Below the pieces are notes generated by a model, which saw nothing but the letters and a program-made list of their open reading frames with translations, searched no databases and was not told the origin of the DNA. A DNA stretch of 64,000 nucleotides from the NCBI GenBank assembly GCA_004352715.1, contig SCFE01000036.1, forward strand, positions 1,519,115 to 1,583,114. The letters run 5' to 3'. The position numbers were made by a program, and so were the translations under genes. This stretch comes from Hofstenia miamia (Eukaryota > Xenacoelomorpha > Acoela). Positions 24,232-35,099 of this stretch are shown here, in pieces. How positions within the stretch are numbered: the first letter of the stretch is position 1; every line of letters begins with the position of its first letter.

Positions 24232-27200
24232 CAGTAGATTTCATAAATAGTTCAATGAAAATGACTGAATATGAAATTTGAAAATAGCTTTTAATTTGAA
24301 AATGGTTATAGAAAGAACTATTCTGAGGAAAGCACAGTAAAAATAATGCATTAAAACGTTAGTCGGAATTGTACTAAAGAAAATATGAGTAGTGTAAAAC
24401 GAGGGAAAAGCATTCCTCTGAAATATGAAAGATAAATGAATGAATGGAGATTTCTCACGGTGATTAAGTCAGTAAAAAGAGAAAATATACATCCCATATG
24501 GCAAGAGAAAAAATCCCCTCAAGCTCCACTACCAGTGCATAGTGTCAAATTTGCGAGTTCGCAACAAATTATAAACACTCAACTGTCAAACACTGGGAAA
24601 ATGAGATTATGTGTGAAGTAAGGTGCCGATACGCAAGGGAATAAGAAACAATTTACTCTAAATACAGATAATGAGCGAGAAACACTTGCTAACATACAAC
24701 AACCACTGATAAATAACAGAAACAATGTTACAAGGACATTATAAACAAAAACAGGTACAACTCACAACTGTTTAAGCAAAATTGTAAATAGTTTACAAAA
24801 TCGAGCGGAATCCATAAGTCCACTAGATACTCATCGATTAGAAAGATTTACAAGCTACTAGGCCAAAATTCAAAGAGTTAGCATCACACTTACTTTGAAA
24901 AAACATACTTTTTCCCAGTTACTAATTTGAAAAGCTTTTTTCCAGTAATATATTGTAATTAAACACGTGACTGTTAGAGTGAGAAATTATTCTTTCGAAA
25001 TTAATAGCATCATTCATTGTTGCAATTGGAATATTTTTTGTAAATGTCGTTAATTGATGTCGTACGGGAAATCAAAGTACGCAACCATCTGTTGACAATT
25101 CAAAGCAAATTAATAGGTTGGGCGAATACCAAGTTTTGTTAAATATTAAGCAAATCCAGGTTTTGTGAATTCTAAGAATTTATATTCAAAGAAACACACG
25201 AATTGATAATCAACATAAAATAAGATAGCAATTCGTAAATAACCCGGCGATTTATTCGAATAATTTAAAAAATATTAACTTATTGGCTAATCCTAGTCAG
25301 ATTGAATTCCCCAAAGCCACAATAGGGATTGACAATTCTAATACCACAAATTCCGATCTGACGTTGGTGTTTGGGATGTGGTATTAAATATTGGGTTGCG
25401 AACCAAACAAAATTTCTGTCCAATCACTTCGAATTAAAGAGTTCAAATTTAACACTTATGCTATATTTAGTATAAGCAGTGGTGTGTTACAAAATTAAAA
25501 GTTTGTTACGTTTCTAAAAGTAAGTATTATGCAAAAGAACTTGATTGAGAGGTAGAAATAGTTAGCAACAGTCGTTGTGTTATGTAAATATAAAAAATAT
25601 AAAAAATTTATCGTTAGCTCTGATAAAAGCATTTTACATATATCCAGGTTAAAAAATGACCAATCTCGAATGTACATGTATAAGGAGGTAACACGAAAAC
25701 CTCATTGCGTACCACCAGGCACAGTTTTAATGGGAGAAGGACGACCCTTCACAAAATCTATCTACATATTCTATGAAATTGCGAAATTTTAATATGAATA
25801 TTACCATAAATATAAATTCTAGTGATTTTCATAAGATAGAAACCGTTTTTTTAAAAAATTTTCTGTATTCTCATGAATAAGGCGTCTTTAAAACTCTACC
25901 TTTTACGTAAATCATTGTATTTTTTGCAAAATAATGATGGTTTAATAAAAAACTTAGCAAAAAATTGGAATCGCCCCTCGCTTAAATATATTCATTTGTA
26001 CGTGGAAATTTGCAGGAAGTTATTTTTACGGCTAAAGTAACATTTTCCAAATACTGATTATATGCAACCACCTCGACAATGACATTACCCTTATAATATT
26101 GTTCTTTCAGTTGTCTAAAAAATATACCACTGCTAATATCCGCTTAATACACATTATACAGCACAGTGTGTCTGTAAAGAATGTGGCTATAGCGAAATGC
26201 CTTTACAAACAACAATATTCTACTCCAAATTCACAATAATGCGGCTATAACTAACTGTTCTAAATACATTTCCAGAATGCCTGCTCAATTAATTACGCCC
26301 AGTTATCATATATGTTCTCGATTCAGACTATTTTGTGAACTAAACATTTGGTTTCACAATCCCGAGATTAAAATATTTTCAACAAATGTGTTTGTTTTTT
26401 ATTACATTAAATTTCCTAGTGAGTTGCTCAAACTAAGCATAGCAATTTTTATTGTAAAATTTATGCATTCTCAGATAAAAGAGTATTTCAGGAGTGGATC
26501 GAAAAAACCTTCTTAAAATTTGGAAAAGAACCAAAAATGGTAGGAAAAATGCAAATTTTGCCAAACGGCCAAACCCCCTGTTCTAATTTGCCATAGTAGT
26601 TAGGAAATTTCCACGTTTTGCTATTATTCAATTCTTGCATGCTCTTATTATGAGTCACTTTAACTACAAATATATACTTAATGCTGACTTAAAAGAAGCA
26701 CTTTATAAAAAGATGGCTGGCATTAAATGCCTCCCTGAAAAACTTCTATAATACAACATCATTTTTCTAGGTTACACCTCTTTCAAGATCAGCTCATCAT
26801 ACAATATTAACGATCTTCAAACCAAAATAATTTAGTACCTTATAACACAATTATAATTCCGAGATTTAGTGAAAACCCAATTCAAGTTTAAAACTTATGC
26901 ATGCGCTAAGTATAGAAAAAGTTTGAAGCAATGCTTCATTAATGTCATCAACTGAACCTGAAATTTATTACCAAAAAACATTACAAATTTGAAATCCTTT
27001 AAAAAGCATTTACCCATTTTTCGTAAATACATCATAGCTACAATACAAATTTTACAATAATTACTATATGACAACTCGGCATTGAAATGGTAGTAGAAAA
27101 CTATCCATTGTTTGTAAGATTTGCCTTGTGCTTATGGGTGAATTTAATAACGAATTTATATAATTTACCCGTTATTTAATTGTAAACATTTATCTGAAGC

Positions 27201-27552
27201 TTATCTTATACTACTGAATATTATATAGATTACATTATTGACAGATTTATAATTTTTTCTTTTCAGTGTTTCAAATTCTTAAAAAAATTGTACGCATGTG
27301 ATACCTTGATATGGACACTCAGAAATAAGAATGATGAAATATTTTAAAAATTCGTTGTTCTCCTACGTGTTATATGCAACTACATAAAATCAAACGGGGC
27401 AGACATGCGTTTTTACAAATATTTTAGATAACACCACTCTGTACAAACAATTAAATACTATAAATATCAAATGAAAAATTAGTGAGGGATTGCAAACACT
27501 ACTAAATAACGAGTTTTTGATTAAGGAGTGCTGTGAAGAAATAACTAAAATT
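24232..27552. other. AT-rich non-coding DNA, no supported gene
   Basis: Several short frames (24436-24621, 25577-25792, 26277-26516) have no recognisable domain. A 28-nt acceptor-donor pair on the minus strand near 24896-24923 encodes a short peptide with one Cys and is too small to support. If the minus-strand cysteine-rich gene runs from 33.5 to 14.7 kb, all of this is intron. Confidence 0.5.
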
Positions 27553-27662
27553 TACTATACCTTTTCACATTCAAGTTTGAACTAGTCACATTCAAGTTTG
27601 GACTAGTCACATTCAAGATTGGACTAGTCACATTCAAGATTGGACTAGTCACATTCAAGTTT

Positions 27663-28662
27663 NNNNNNNNNNNNNNNNNNNNNNNNNNNNNNNNNNNNNN
27701 NNNNNNNNNNNNNNNNNNNNNNNNNNNNNNNNNNNNNNNNNNNNNNNNNNNNNNNNNNNNNNNNNNNNNNNNNNNNNNNNNNNNNNNNNNNNNNNNNNNN
27801 NNNNNNNNNNNNNNNNNNNNNNNNNNNNNNNNNNNNNNNNNNNNNNNNNNNNNNNNNNNNNNNNNNNNNNNNNNNNNNNNNNNNNNNNNNNNNNNNNNNN
27901 NNNNNNNNNNNNNNNNNNNNNNNNNNNNNNNNNNNNNNNNNNNNNNNNNNNNNNNNNNNNNNNNNNNNNNNNNNNNNNNNNNNNNNNNNNNNNNNNNNNN
28001 NNNNNNNNNNNNNNNNNNNNNNNNNNNNNNNNNNNNNNNNNNNNNNNNNNNNNNNNNNNNNNNNNNNNNNNNNNNNNNNNNNNNNNNNNNNNNNNNNNNN
28101 NNNNNNNNNNNNNNNNNNNNNNNNNNNNNNNNNNNNNNNNNNNNNNNNNNNNNNNNNNNNNNNNNNNNNNNNNNNNNNNNNNNNNNNNNNNNNNNNNNNN
28201 NNNNNNNNNNNNNNNNNNNNNNNNNNNNNNNNNNNNNNNNNNNNNNNNNNNNNNNNNNNNNNNNNNNNNNNNNNNNNNNNNNNNNNNNNNNNNNNNNNNN
28301 NNNNNNNNNNNNNNNNNNNNNNNNNNNNNNNNNNNNNNNNNNNNNNNNNNNNNNNNNNNNNNNNNNNNNNNNNNNNNNNNNNNNNNNNNNNNNNNNNNNN
28401 NNNNNNNNNNNNNNNNNNNNNNNNNNNNNNNNNNNNNNNNNNNNNNNNNNNNNNNNNNNNNNNNNNNNNNNNNNNNNNNNNNNNNNNNNNNNNNNNNNNN
28501 NNNNNNNNNNNNNNNNNNNNNNNNNNNNNNNNNNNNNNNNNNNNNNNNNNNNNNNNNNNNNNNNNNNNNNNNNNNNNNNNNNNNNNNNNNNNNNNNNNNN
28601 NNNNNNNNNNNNNNNNNNNNNNNNNNNNNNNNNNNNNNNNNNNNNNNNNNNNNNNNNNNNNN
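27663..28662. other. 1000-N assembly gap
   Basis: Exactly 1000 Ns, a placeholder size, beginning just inside the left tandem repeats of the Tc1-like element. Confidence 0.95.
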
Positions 28663-29658
28663 CCAGAAATACTGGGCTCGCAGGGGCGTAAACGAACTGT
28701 GGCTAAAACGAAATGTGTTTATAAGGAACATTTTATCTTTAGATATTCATTTAGAAGCACTAAACATTTTCTAATTAAAAGAATTAAAAAGGTTGTTGAA
28801 TGTTCTTTATGACGATATTGAAATTTATGTTGTAATATATGTTAGCCTAGAAAAATTTCATTCTCTTCAAAATATTAACTTTCATATTCTGAACTTTACC
28901 TATCAAATGACCAATGGTTTTAGATGCGTTTCCAAATATTCATTCAAATATAAGATCCATATTCAAAAACGTAAGAACTGTCTGAACAAGCTGCTTATTC
29001 TGCCGTGGTTTATTGAAATTGTATAATAAAATTTTCAAGATTATGTTATTGATGTCTTAAAATTTTTATGAAACCATTAAAACTTTTTCAAGTTTCATTT
29101 TTATAAGAGAAAAAAATGAATTGCAGTCGTAAACAAAAATAGTGATTTTTACATGTGACTTATAAAAGACTTAAATAATAAAAAAACAATTCCCACTACG
29201 ATGGTTATTTAAACAAATAACTTTGAAAGAGAAAGAGTTAAAAGTGCGTATTTGAAAGTACGTCATTTTAACGAAAACTGATGAATTCGCATCCTTGAAG
29301 TTGAAAACTGCCTACACACGAATAATTTTCCATTATCCCTAAATTATGAGTTTATGCCATGATAGTTAAGAAAAGGTGGACATGAAATGGTAGCAACAAG
29401 AAGCCAAACTTTTATGAAAATTAGGTTTGTAAACCAATAAATGGGCGAGTCAGACATGGTCAATTTTATTGAATCAGGAGATGGGTTGAATCAATTAAAA
29501 GCAAAAACAACTATAATATCAGCAACTTTTGTTGACAGATTTTCTAATTTAGAATTGCATCAATAAGTAAGATTCACTAAATTGGAGAAGATAAAGTAAA
29601 TAGGAAAACGCAAATGAATTGGGGTTAAAAATAAATAACTACCTACAGAAAAACTTAC

Positions 29659-29758
29659 CGCTTCCAGAATAACAATGTGTTATTATGTTCACATTGTGAG
29701 GTTGATTGCATAACGATGTGTTACAACAGCAACGGTTTCCAATTAAGTTATCTTTATT
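29659..29758 (-). CDS. Duplicate copy of the CCCNTSLCN exon (cysteine-rich gene)
   Basis: It is identical in structure to the exon at 33491-33590: acceptor TTTAG, 100 bp, phase 0 in and phase 1 out, donor GTAAGT. It encodes NKDNLIGNRCCCNTSLCN and the HCYSGS start of the next module. It lies in the probable misplaced allelic contig, so it should not be counted as an extra exon unless the duplication is shown to be real. Confidence 0.55.
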
Positions 29759-29991
29759 CTAAATTATTTATGATCAAGAGAAGTCAAGTGTACAATATTT
29801 TCTACCCAAATTTAAATGGATAAACAAGCAAATGCTAAAAATTCTAGTTATTATAAAACAGCGATTGTATTGTGTAATATTGAAATATGGAAGATTGTCA
29901 AATGTAATTTGTAACAATAACATCCCATATTTCAAGTTGCAGCATTTTTAATAGAAATAAAAAGTTAATGAAATCGTGAAACAGTCCTTAC

Positions 29992-30056
29992 TTTACTATC
30001 AAAGCATGAATGTGATATGCAGTATTCACCAGAATCGCAGTCGAATTCTTTATAAG
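29992..30056 (-). CDS. Duplicate, truncated copy of the 33.9-kb exon
   Basis: The 3' part of the exon (YKEFDCDSGEYC, SHSCFDSK, then donor GTAAGG) is present, and the 5' part is lost in the gap that starts at 30057. It is the same sequence as 33879-33943. Confidence 0.55.
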
Positions 30057-31056
30057 NNNNNNNNNNNNNNNNNNNNNNNNNNNNNNNNNNNNNNNNNNNN
30101 NNNNNNNNNNNNNNNNNNNNNNNNNNNNNNNNNNNNNNNNNNNNNNNNNNNNNNNNNNNNNNNNNNNNNNNNNNNNNNNNNNNNNNNNNNNNNNNNNNNN
30201 NNNNNNNNNNNNNNNNNNNNNNNNNNNNNNNNNNNNNNNNNNNNNNNNNNNNNNNNNNNNNNNNNNNNNNNNNNNNNNNNNNNNNNNNNNNNNNNNNNNN
30301 NNNNNNNNNNNNNNNNNNNNNNNNNNNNNNNNNNNNNNNNNNNNNNNNNNNNNNNNNNNNNNNNNNNNNNNNNNNNNNNNNNNNNNNNNNNNNNNNNNNN
30401 NNNNNNNNNNNNNNNNNNNNNNNNNNNNNNNNNNNNNNNNNNNNNNNNNNNNNNNNNNNNNNNNNNNNNNNNNNNNNNNNNNNNNNNNNNNNNNNNNNNN
30501 NNNNNNNNNNNNNNNNNNNNNNNNNNNNNNNNNNNNNNNNNNNNNNNNNNNNNNNNNNNNNNNNNNNNNNNNNNNNNNNNNNNNNNNNNNNNNNNNNNNN
30601 NNNNNNNNNNNNNNNNNNNNNNNNNNNNNNNNNNNNNNNNNNNNNNNNNNNNNNNNNNNNNNNNNNNNNNNNNNNNNNNNNNNNNNNNNNNNNNNNNNNN
30701 NNNNNNNNNNNNNNNNNNNNNNNNNNNNNNNNNNNNNNNNNNNNNNNNNNNNNNNNNNNNNNNNNNNNNNNNNNNNNNNNNNNNNNNNNNNNNNNNNNNN
30801 NNNNNNNNNNNNNNNNNNNNNNNNNNNNNNNNNNNNNNNNNNNNNNNNNNNNNNNNNNNNNNNNNNNNNNNNNNNNNNNNNNNNNNNNNNNNNNNNNNNN
30901 NNNNNNNNNNNNNNNNNNNNNNNNNNNNNNNNNNNNNNNNNNNNNNNNNNNNNNNNNNNNNNNNNNNNNNNNNNNNNNNNNNNNNNNNNNNNNNNNNNNN
31001 NNNNNNNNNNNNNNNNNNNNNNNNNNNNNNNNNNNNNNNNNNNNNNNNNNNNNNNN
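30057..31056. other. 1000-N assembly gap
   Basis: Exactly 1000 Ns. On its right side the sequence resumes inside the Tc1-like transposase. Confidence 0.95.
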
Positions 31057-31478
31057 AGCGGGCAGCAAGGGGTCAAACATACATTTGATTGGCTGCATCT
31101 ACAATGGTGGTTGGATCCACCACTCTGTACAACGTGGTTCTTTTACTGCTGAAAAGGCACGTGAGTGGTTTATTGAATGCCTTAGAAAAGCCAAAGATCT
31201 ACTGGGGGATGGTGTGGTGGTCATTGATAATGCCCCCATGTCATTCAGGCATTGAGTCTCTGTTTGACGATCCAGAGTTTTCGGGACACAGCCTTTTAAG
31301 GTTAGGGCCATACTCTCCCATGCTCAATTGGATTGAGCATGTATGGTCAGTTTTGAAGTCAATTGTTAAGAGAATCTTGGCCGAAAGACTTCCAATGATT
31401 TTAAGTGAAGATGGTAATGGTGTATCCGCTCGTGAGTTTTTATTTTTATTTAATTTGTCCAATTTTGAATATGAGTAG
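31057..31478 (+). pseudogene. Tc1/mariner (IS630 superfamily) transposase, C-terminal part, frameshifted
   Basis: Two plus-strand frames together give the C-terminal half of a DDE transposase. The first reads GGWIHHSVQRGSFTAEKARE and then VVVIDNAP, where the Asp is the second catalytic residue. After a frame change at the run GCCCCC (about 31232-31237) the second frame reads CHSGIESLFDDPEF and LGPYSPMLNWIEHVW, where the Glu is the third catalytic residue. The motif order DNAPCHSG then PYSPxLNxIExxW is characteristic of the DDE_3/Tc1 group. The single extra C could be a sequencing error or true decay. The N-terminal DNA-binding part is lost in the gap. The right inverted repeat follows within 70 bp. 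Confidence 0.85.
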
Positions 31479-31743
31479 TCCAATCTTGAATGTGACTAGT
31501 CCAATCTTGAATGTGACTAGTCCAAACTTGAATGTGAAAAGGTATAGTGTTTCACATAAAATAGTGGAATACTGGTTCACCCAGGTTCATATTTCTGTTA
31601 ATCTGAACTTCTGACATTTAAATAATGTAGATATTTCCAAGTTTTTTTGAAAAATACAAGCCTGATTAAATTAATTGTTTTTTAGATAGTGATGTCCTAC
31701 ATATTACAGGAAATTGATTCCAAAATATATATGTAACAACTTA

Positions 31744-32520
31744 GGCCCTGCGAGGGCTCGGACTCGAGCTCGCGAGCTTTGTTCAAGATCGGGCTCGGTT
31801 CGCACTTTTAAAAACATTCAGCCAGGCGCGAGCCGAGCCTTGAATTTCCAAGCAAACACGTGTAAAATATATTAAATGTTGGCTTACTGTAACGGCATTT
31901 ATTTCGATCACAAACAAGTGACATTTAGATGTAGCATCTAGCTATATCTAATCTAGCCCTGTGTACAGAGTTTTCCATATTTATAATCCTATATAGGAAT
32001 CCTATTAATATTAATATATATATATANNNNNNNNNNNNNNNNNNNNNNNNNNNNNNNNNNNNNNNNNNNNNNNNNNNNNNNNNNNNNNNNNNNNNNNNNN
32101 NNNNNNNNNNNNNNNNNNNNNNNNNNNNNNNNNNNNNNNNNNNNNNNNNNNNNNNNNNNNNNNNNNNNNNNNNNNNNNNNNNNNNNNNNNNNNNNNNNNN
32201 NNNNNNNNNNNNNNNNNNNNNNNNNNNNNNNNNNNNNNNNNNNNNNNNNNNNNNNNNNNNNNNNNNNNNNNNNNNNNNNNNNNNNNNNNNNNNNNNNNNN
32301 NNNNNNNNNNNNNNNNNNNNNNNNNNNNNNNNNNNNNNNNNNNNNNNNNNNNNNNNNNNNNNNNNNNNNNNNNNNNNNNNNNNNNNNNNNNNNNNNNNNN
32401 NNNNNNNNNNNNNNNNNNNNNNNNNNNNNNNNNNNNNNNNNNNNNNNNNNNNNNNNNNNNNNNNNNNNNAATTAAGGCTTGGCTCGGGCTCGTGCCAGAA
32501 ATACTGGGCTCGCAGGGGCG
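31744..32520. mobile_element. GGCTCG-rich element with CCCTGCGAG ends
   Basis: The left end GGCCCTGCGAGGGCTCGG and the right end CTCGCAGGGGCG form short inverted repeats (CCCTGCGAG). The subterminal parts are full of GGCTCG/CTCGAG words, a style also seen at 11340-11720. A 443-N gap (32027-32469) preceded by (AT)n hides the interior. I found no clear target duplication. The right end is also present at 28663-28687 in the duplicate contig. Confidence 0.55.
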
Positions 32521-33490
32521 TAAACGAACTGTGGCTAAAACGAAATGTGTTTATAAGGAACATTTTATCTTTAGATATTCATTTAGAAGCACTAAACATT
32601 TTCTAATTAAAAGAATTAAAAAGGTTGTTGAATGTTCTTTATGACGATATTGAAATTTATGTTGTAATATATGTTAGCCTAGAAAAATTTCATTCTCTTC
32701 AAAATATTAACTTTCATATTCTGAACTTTACCTATCAAATGACCAATGGTTTTAGATGCGTTTCCAAATATTCATTCAAATATAAGATCCATATTCAAAA
32801 ACGTAAGAACTGTCTGAACAAGCTGCTTATTCTGCCGTGGTTTATTGAAATTGTATAATAAAATTTTCAAGATTATGTTATTGATGTCTTAAAATTTTTA
32901 TGAAACCATTAAAACTTTTTCAAGTTTCATTTTTATAAGAGAAAAAAATGAATTGCAGTCGTAAACAAAAATAGTGATTTTTACATGTGACTTATAAAAG
33001 ACTTAAATAATAAAAAACCAATTCCCACTACGATGGTTATTTAAACAAATAACTTTGAAAGAGAAAGAGTTAAAAGTGCGTATTTGAAAGTACGTCATTT
33101 TAACGAAAACTGATGAATTCGCATCCTTGAAGTTGAAAACTGCCTACACACGAATAATTTTCCATTATCCCTAAATTATGAGTTTATGCCATGATAGTTA
33201 AGAAAAGGTGGACATGAAATGGTAGCAACAAGATGCCAAACTTTTATGAAAATTAGGTTTGTAAACCTATAAATGGGCGAGTCAGACATGGTCAATTTTA
33301 TTGAATCAGGAGATGGGTTGAATCAATTAAAAGCAAAAACAACTATAATATCAGCAACTTTTGTTGACAGATTTTCTAATTTAGAATTGCATCAATAAGT
33401 AAGATTCACTAAATTGGAGAAGATAAAGTAAATAGGAAAACGCAAATGAATTGGGGTTAAAAATAAATAACTACCTACAGAAAAACTTAC

Positions 33491-33590
33491 CGCTTCCAGA
33501 ATAACAATGTGTTATTATGTTCACATTGTGAGGTTGATTGCATAACGATGTGTTACAACAGCAACGGTTTCCAATTAAGTTATCTTTATT
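33491..33590 (-). CDS. Exon of the cysteine-rich gene: end of module 1 (CCCNTSLCN) and start of module 2
   Basis: Minus strand: acceptor TTTAG, 100 bp, donor G|GTAAGT; phase 0 in, phase 1 out. It encodes NKDNLIGNRCCCNTSLCN, then QPHNVNIITHCYSGS and the first base of the next codon. The three adjacent Cys followed by xxxxCN is the classic closing signature of ET-module and Ly6/three-finger domains. HCYSGS restarts the CYxG pattern that opens a module. It follows the exon at 33879-34003 across a 288-bp intron with matching phase 0, and its phase-1 end matches the start of the 14.7-kb exon. This phase bookkeeping makes a chance ORF very unlikely. Confidence 0.85.
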
Positions 33591-33878
33591 CTAAATAATT
33601 TATGATCAAGAGAAGTAAAGTGTATTTATTTTCGTAGCTCAATTGGTTCTGCAAACGTATGTTCGCTCTTAATTATGTACAATATTTTCTACCCAAATTT
33701 AAATGGATAAACAAGCAAATGCTAAAAATTCTAGTTATTATAAAACAGCGATTGTATTGTGTAATATTGAAATATGGAAGATTGTCAAATGTAATTTGTA
33801 ACAATAACATCCCATATTTCAAGTTGCAGCATTTTTAATAGAAATAAAAAGTTAATGAAATCGTGAAACAGTCCTTAC

Positions 33879-34003
33879 TTTACTATCAAAGCATGAATGT
33901 GATATGCAGTATTCACCAGAATCGCAGTCGAATTCTTTATAAGAATAACTTCCATGAGGAGAAAATCTTTGCGTTATAAAAGAACTACAAAACTGTTGGG
34001 CTG
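33879..34003 (-). CDS. Exon of the cysteine-rich gene: middle of module 1
   Basis: Minus strand: acceptor CTTTAG, 125 bp, donor AAA|GTAAGG; phase 1 in, phase 0 out. The peptide starts AQQFCSSF and ends YKEFDCDSGEYC, ISHSCFDSK, carrying four of the ten module cysteines. It joins in phase to the exon at 37819-37883 upstream (split codon T+CA, Ser) and to 33491-33590 downstream. The protein is expected to be extracellular; no signal peptide or membrane segment is visible among the exons found. The upstream intron contains the hAT element 34095-37767. Confidence 0.8.
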
Positions 34004-34062
34004 CTAAAGAAAATAGACGCAATGTGATAAATCTAGTAATTAATTTAAAAAGTTTACGTTAA

Positions 34063-34099
<37 letters not shown>

Positions 34100-34768
34100 G
34101 CGTAGCTAGAATATTTTTCACATGCCGCAAAACACAGATCTAAGTTTGACTCATTAATCATATTCAATCACTAGAGGACTTGAACTGTCAAAGCAAATAG
34201 CACTAATACAAAAAACAACTAATAGATTCGACGTGTATTGATTGTTGTTTAAAAATTTGGATTTAAATGCCTTGTAAATTTCCCATTCCGAGTTTGCACA
34301 ACATATTTCAATATCTGATTAAGAAACTAAGTTTCTCGTTGGTAGTATGCATTAGTAAGCTAAATCCCATGTTCCACAATTTTGCCTAGTATTGATGAGC
34401 GCCCTTTGCAATAGCAGGCTTATAAATACGTCCAAACAGGGCTGCGTGTTGTGCACATGACATAGTATCAGCTTGGATGGTTTACTGCTACTAACTGCTT
34501 CTGCCAACTAAATTTAACACTAGAACGCCCAAATGTGTCAAAAGTGACTCAAACTAAAATTTTGTTTACTTCCACATGCATTTGTTAAAAAACACCAATC
34601 ACACTGATTGTCCATTTGAATTTGCATGTGTAATTTTTTTCATTCTTTTACATAATGTTATATTTTGAAATTCTGTTTGAAAAAAAATCCTAAGGAGTAA
34701 TGGCCTTTCTAGTGTTAATAGCTTGTAACAAACAAAGTGTTATAATGATGTTGATTTATAAATTCATG

Positions 34769-34899
34769 CAGTGGCGTATGCAGGGGTGGGGGACATAGTG
34801 GAATCTCTCCCCCCCCGTTAGGTTTCCAAATTTGATTTTGACTGGATAAATCAAAATATTTAATGATGTCCCCGCCAGAAAACCCTGCGTACGCCCATG
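34769..34899. mobile_element. 131-bp hAT MITE
   Basis: The ends CAGTGGCGTATGCAGGG and, reverse-complemented, CATGGGCGTACGCAGGG pair with three mismatches. Flanking 8-mers are AATTCATG (34761-34768) and AATTCATA (34900-34907), 7 of 8 identical. It is nested in the larger hAT. A run of C (34801-34817) lies inside. Confidence 0.75.
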
Positions 34900-35099
34900 A
34901 ATTCATAAATGCTATTAATGCTTAATTGTACGCCTCTTTACAGTTAACCGTATTCGCGCCGTTTGCAATCCATTGCAATACATTTGAGAGAGGATATCTG
35001 AGTTCATTAAATACGTGACGCAGGTTTGAGCGAGAGGCTCGAATATTATTATCAAGAATGTCGCATACGTGGCGCAGGTTTCAGAGAAGCGCGTCACCT

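Larger units (their letters stand above)
28663..30056. repeat. Duplicate contig of 32496-33945 (probable second allele, misplaced)
   Basis: From CCAGAAATACTGGGCTCGCA to TCTTTATAAG this block matches 32496-33945 almost base for base. The main difference is a 55-bp segment present only in the second copy. It begins and ends in 1000-N gaps and carries duplicate exons of the cysteine-rich gene. A scaffold that placed an allelic contig in the gap of a transposon explains this better than a genomic duplication, because the flanking Tc1 ends face each other across it. An identical 77-codon frame in both copies (28793-29026, 32625-32858) has no recognisable motif. Confidence 0.8.
27558..31544. mobile_element. 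Tc1/mariner-like element with tandem-repeat inverted ends; interior partly missing
   Basis: The left end TACCTTTTCACATTCAAG (27558 onward) is the reverse complement of the right end finishing at 31544. TA on both sides is the expected target duplication. Just inside each end a ~21-bp unit, CACATTCAAGWTTGGACTAGT, repeats about four times, so the inverted repeats are themselves tandem arrays. Transposase sequence is visible only at 31057-31478. The interior holds two 1000-N gaps and, between them, a block (28663-30056) duplicated from 32.5-33.9 kb that does not belong to the transposon. The true element is therefore probably much shorter than the span given. Confidence 0.7.

Noticed and set aside
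24896-24923. 28-nt acceptor-donor pair with one Cys codon on the minus strand
   Set aside because: Too short; its phases do not match any neighbouring exon.
27575-27662. CRISPR-like array of 21-bp repeats
   Set aside because: The units are contiguous without spacers, mirrored at the other end of a Tc1-like element, in a eukaryotic genome.
28793-29026. 77-codon frame present identically at 32625-32858 as a conserved small gene
   Set aside because: The identity only reflects the duplicated contig. The peptide has no recognisable motif and AT-driven composition.
33631-33679. A tRNA gene
   Set aside because: Only an A-box-like word is present; no B box and no cloverleaf could be drawn.
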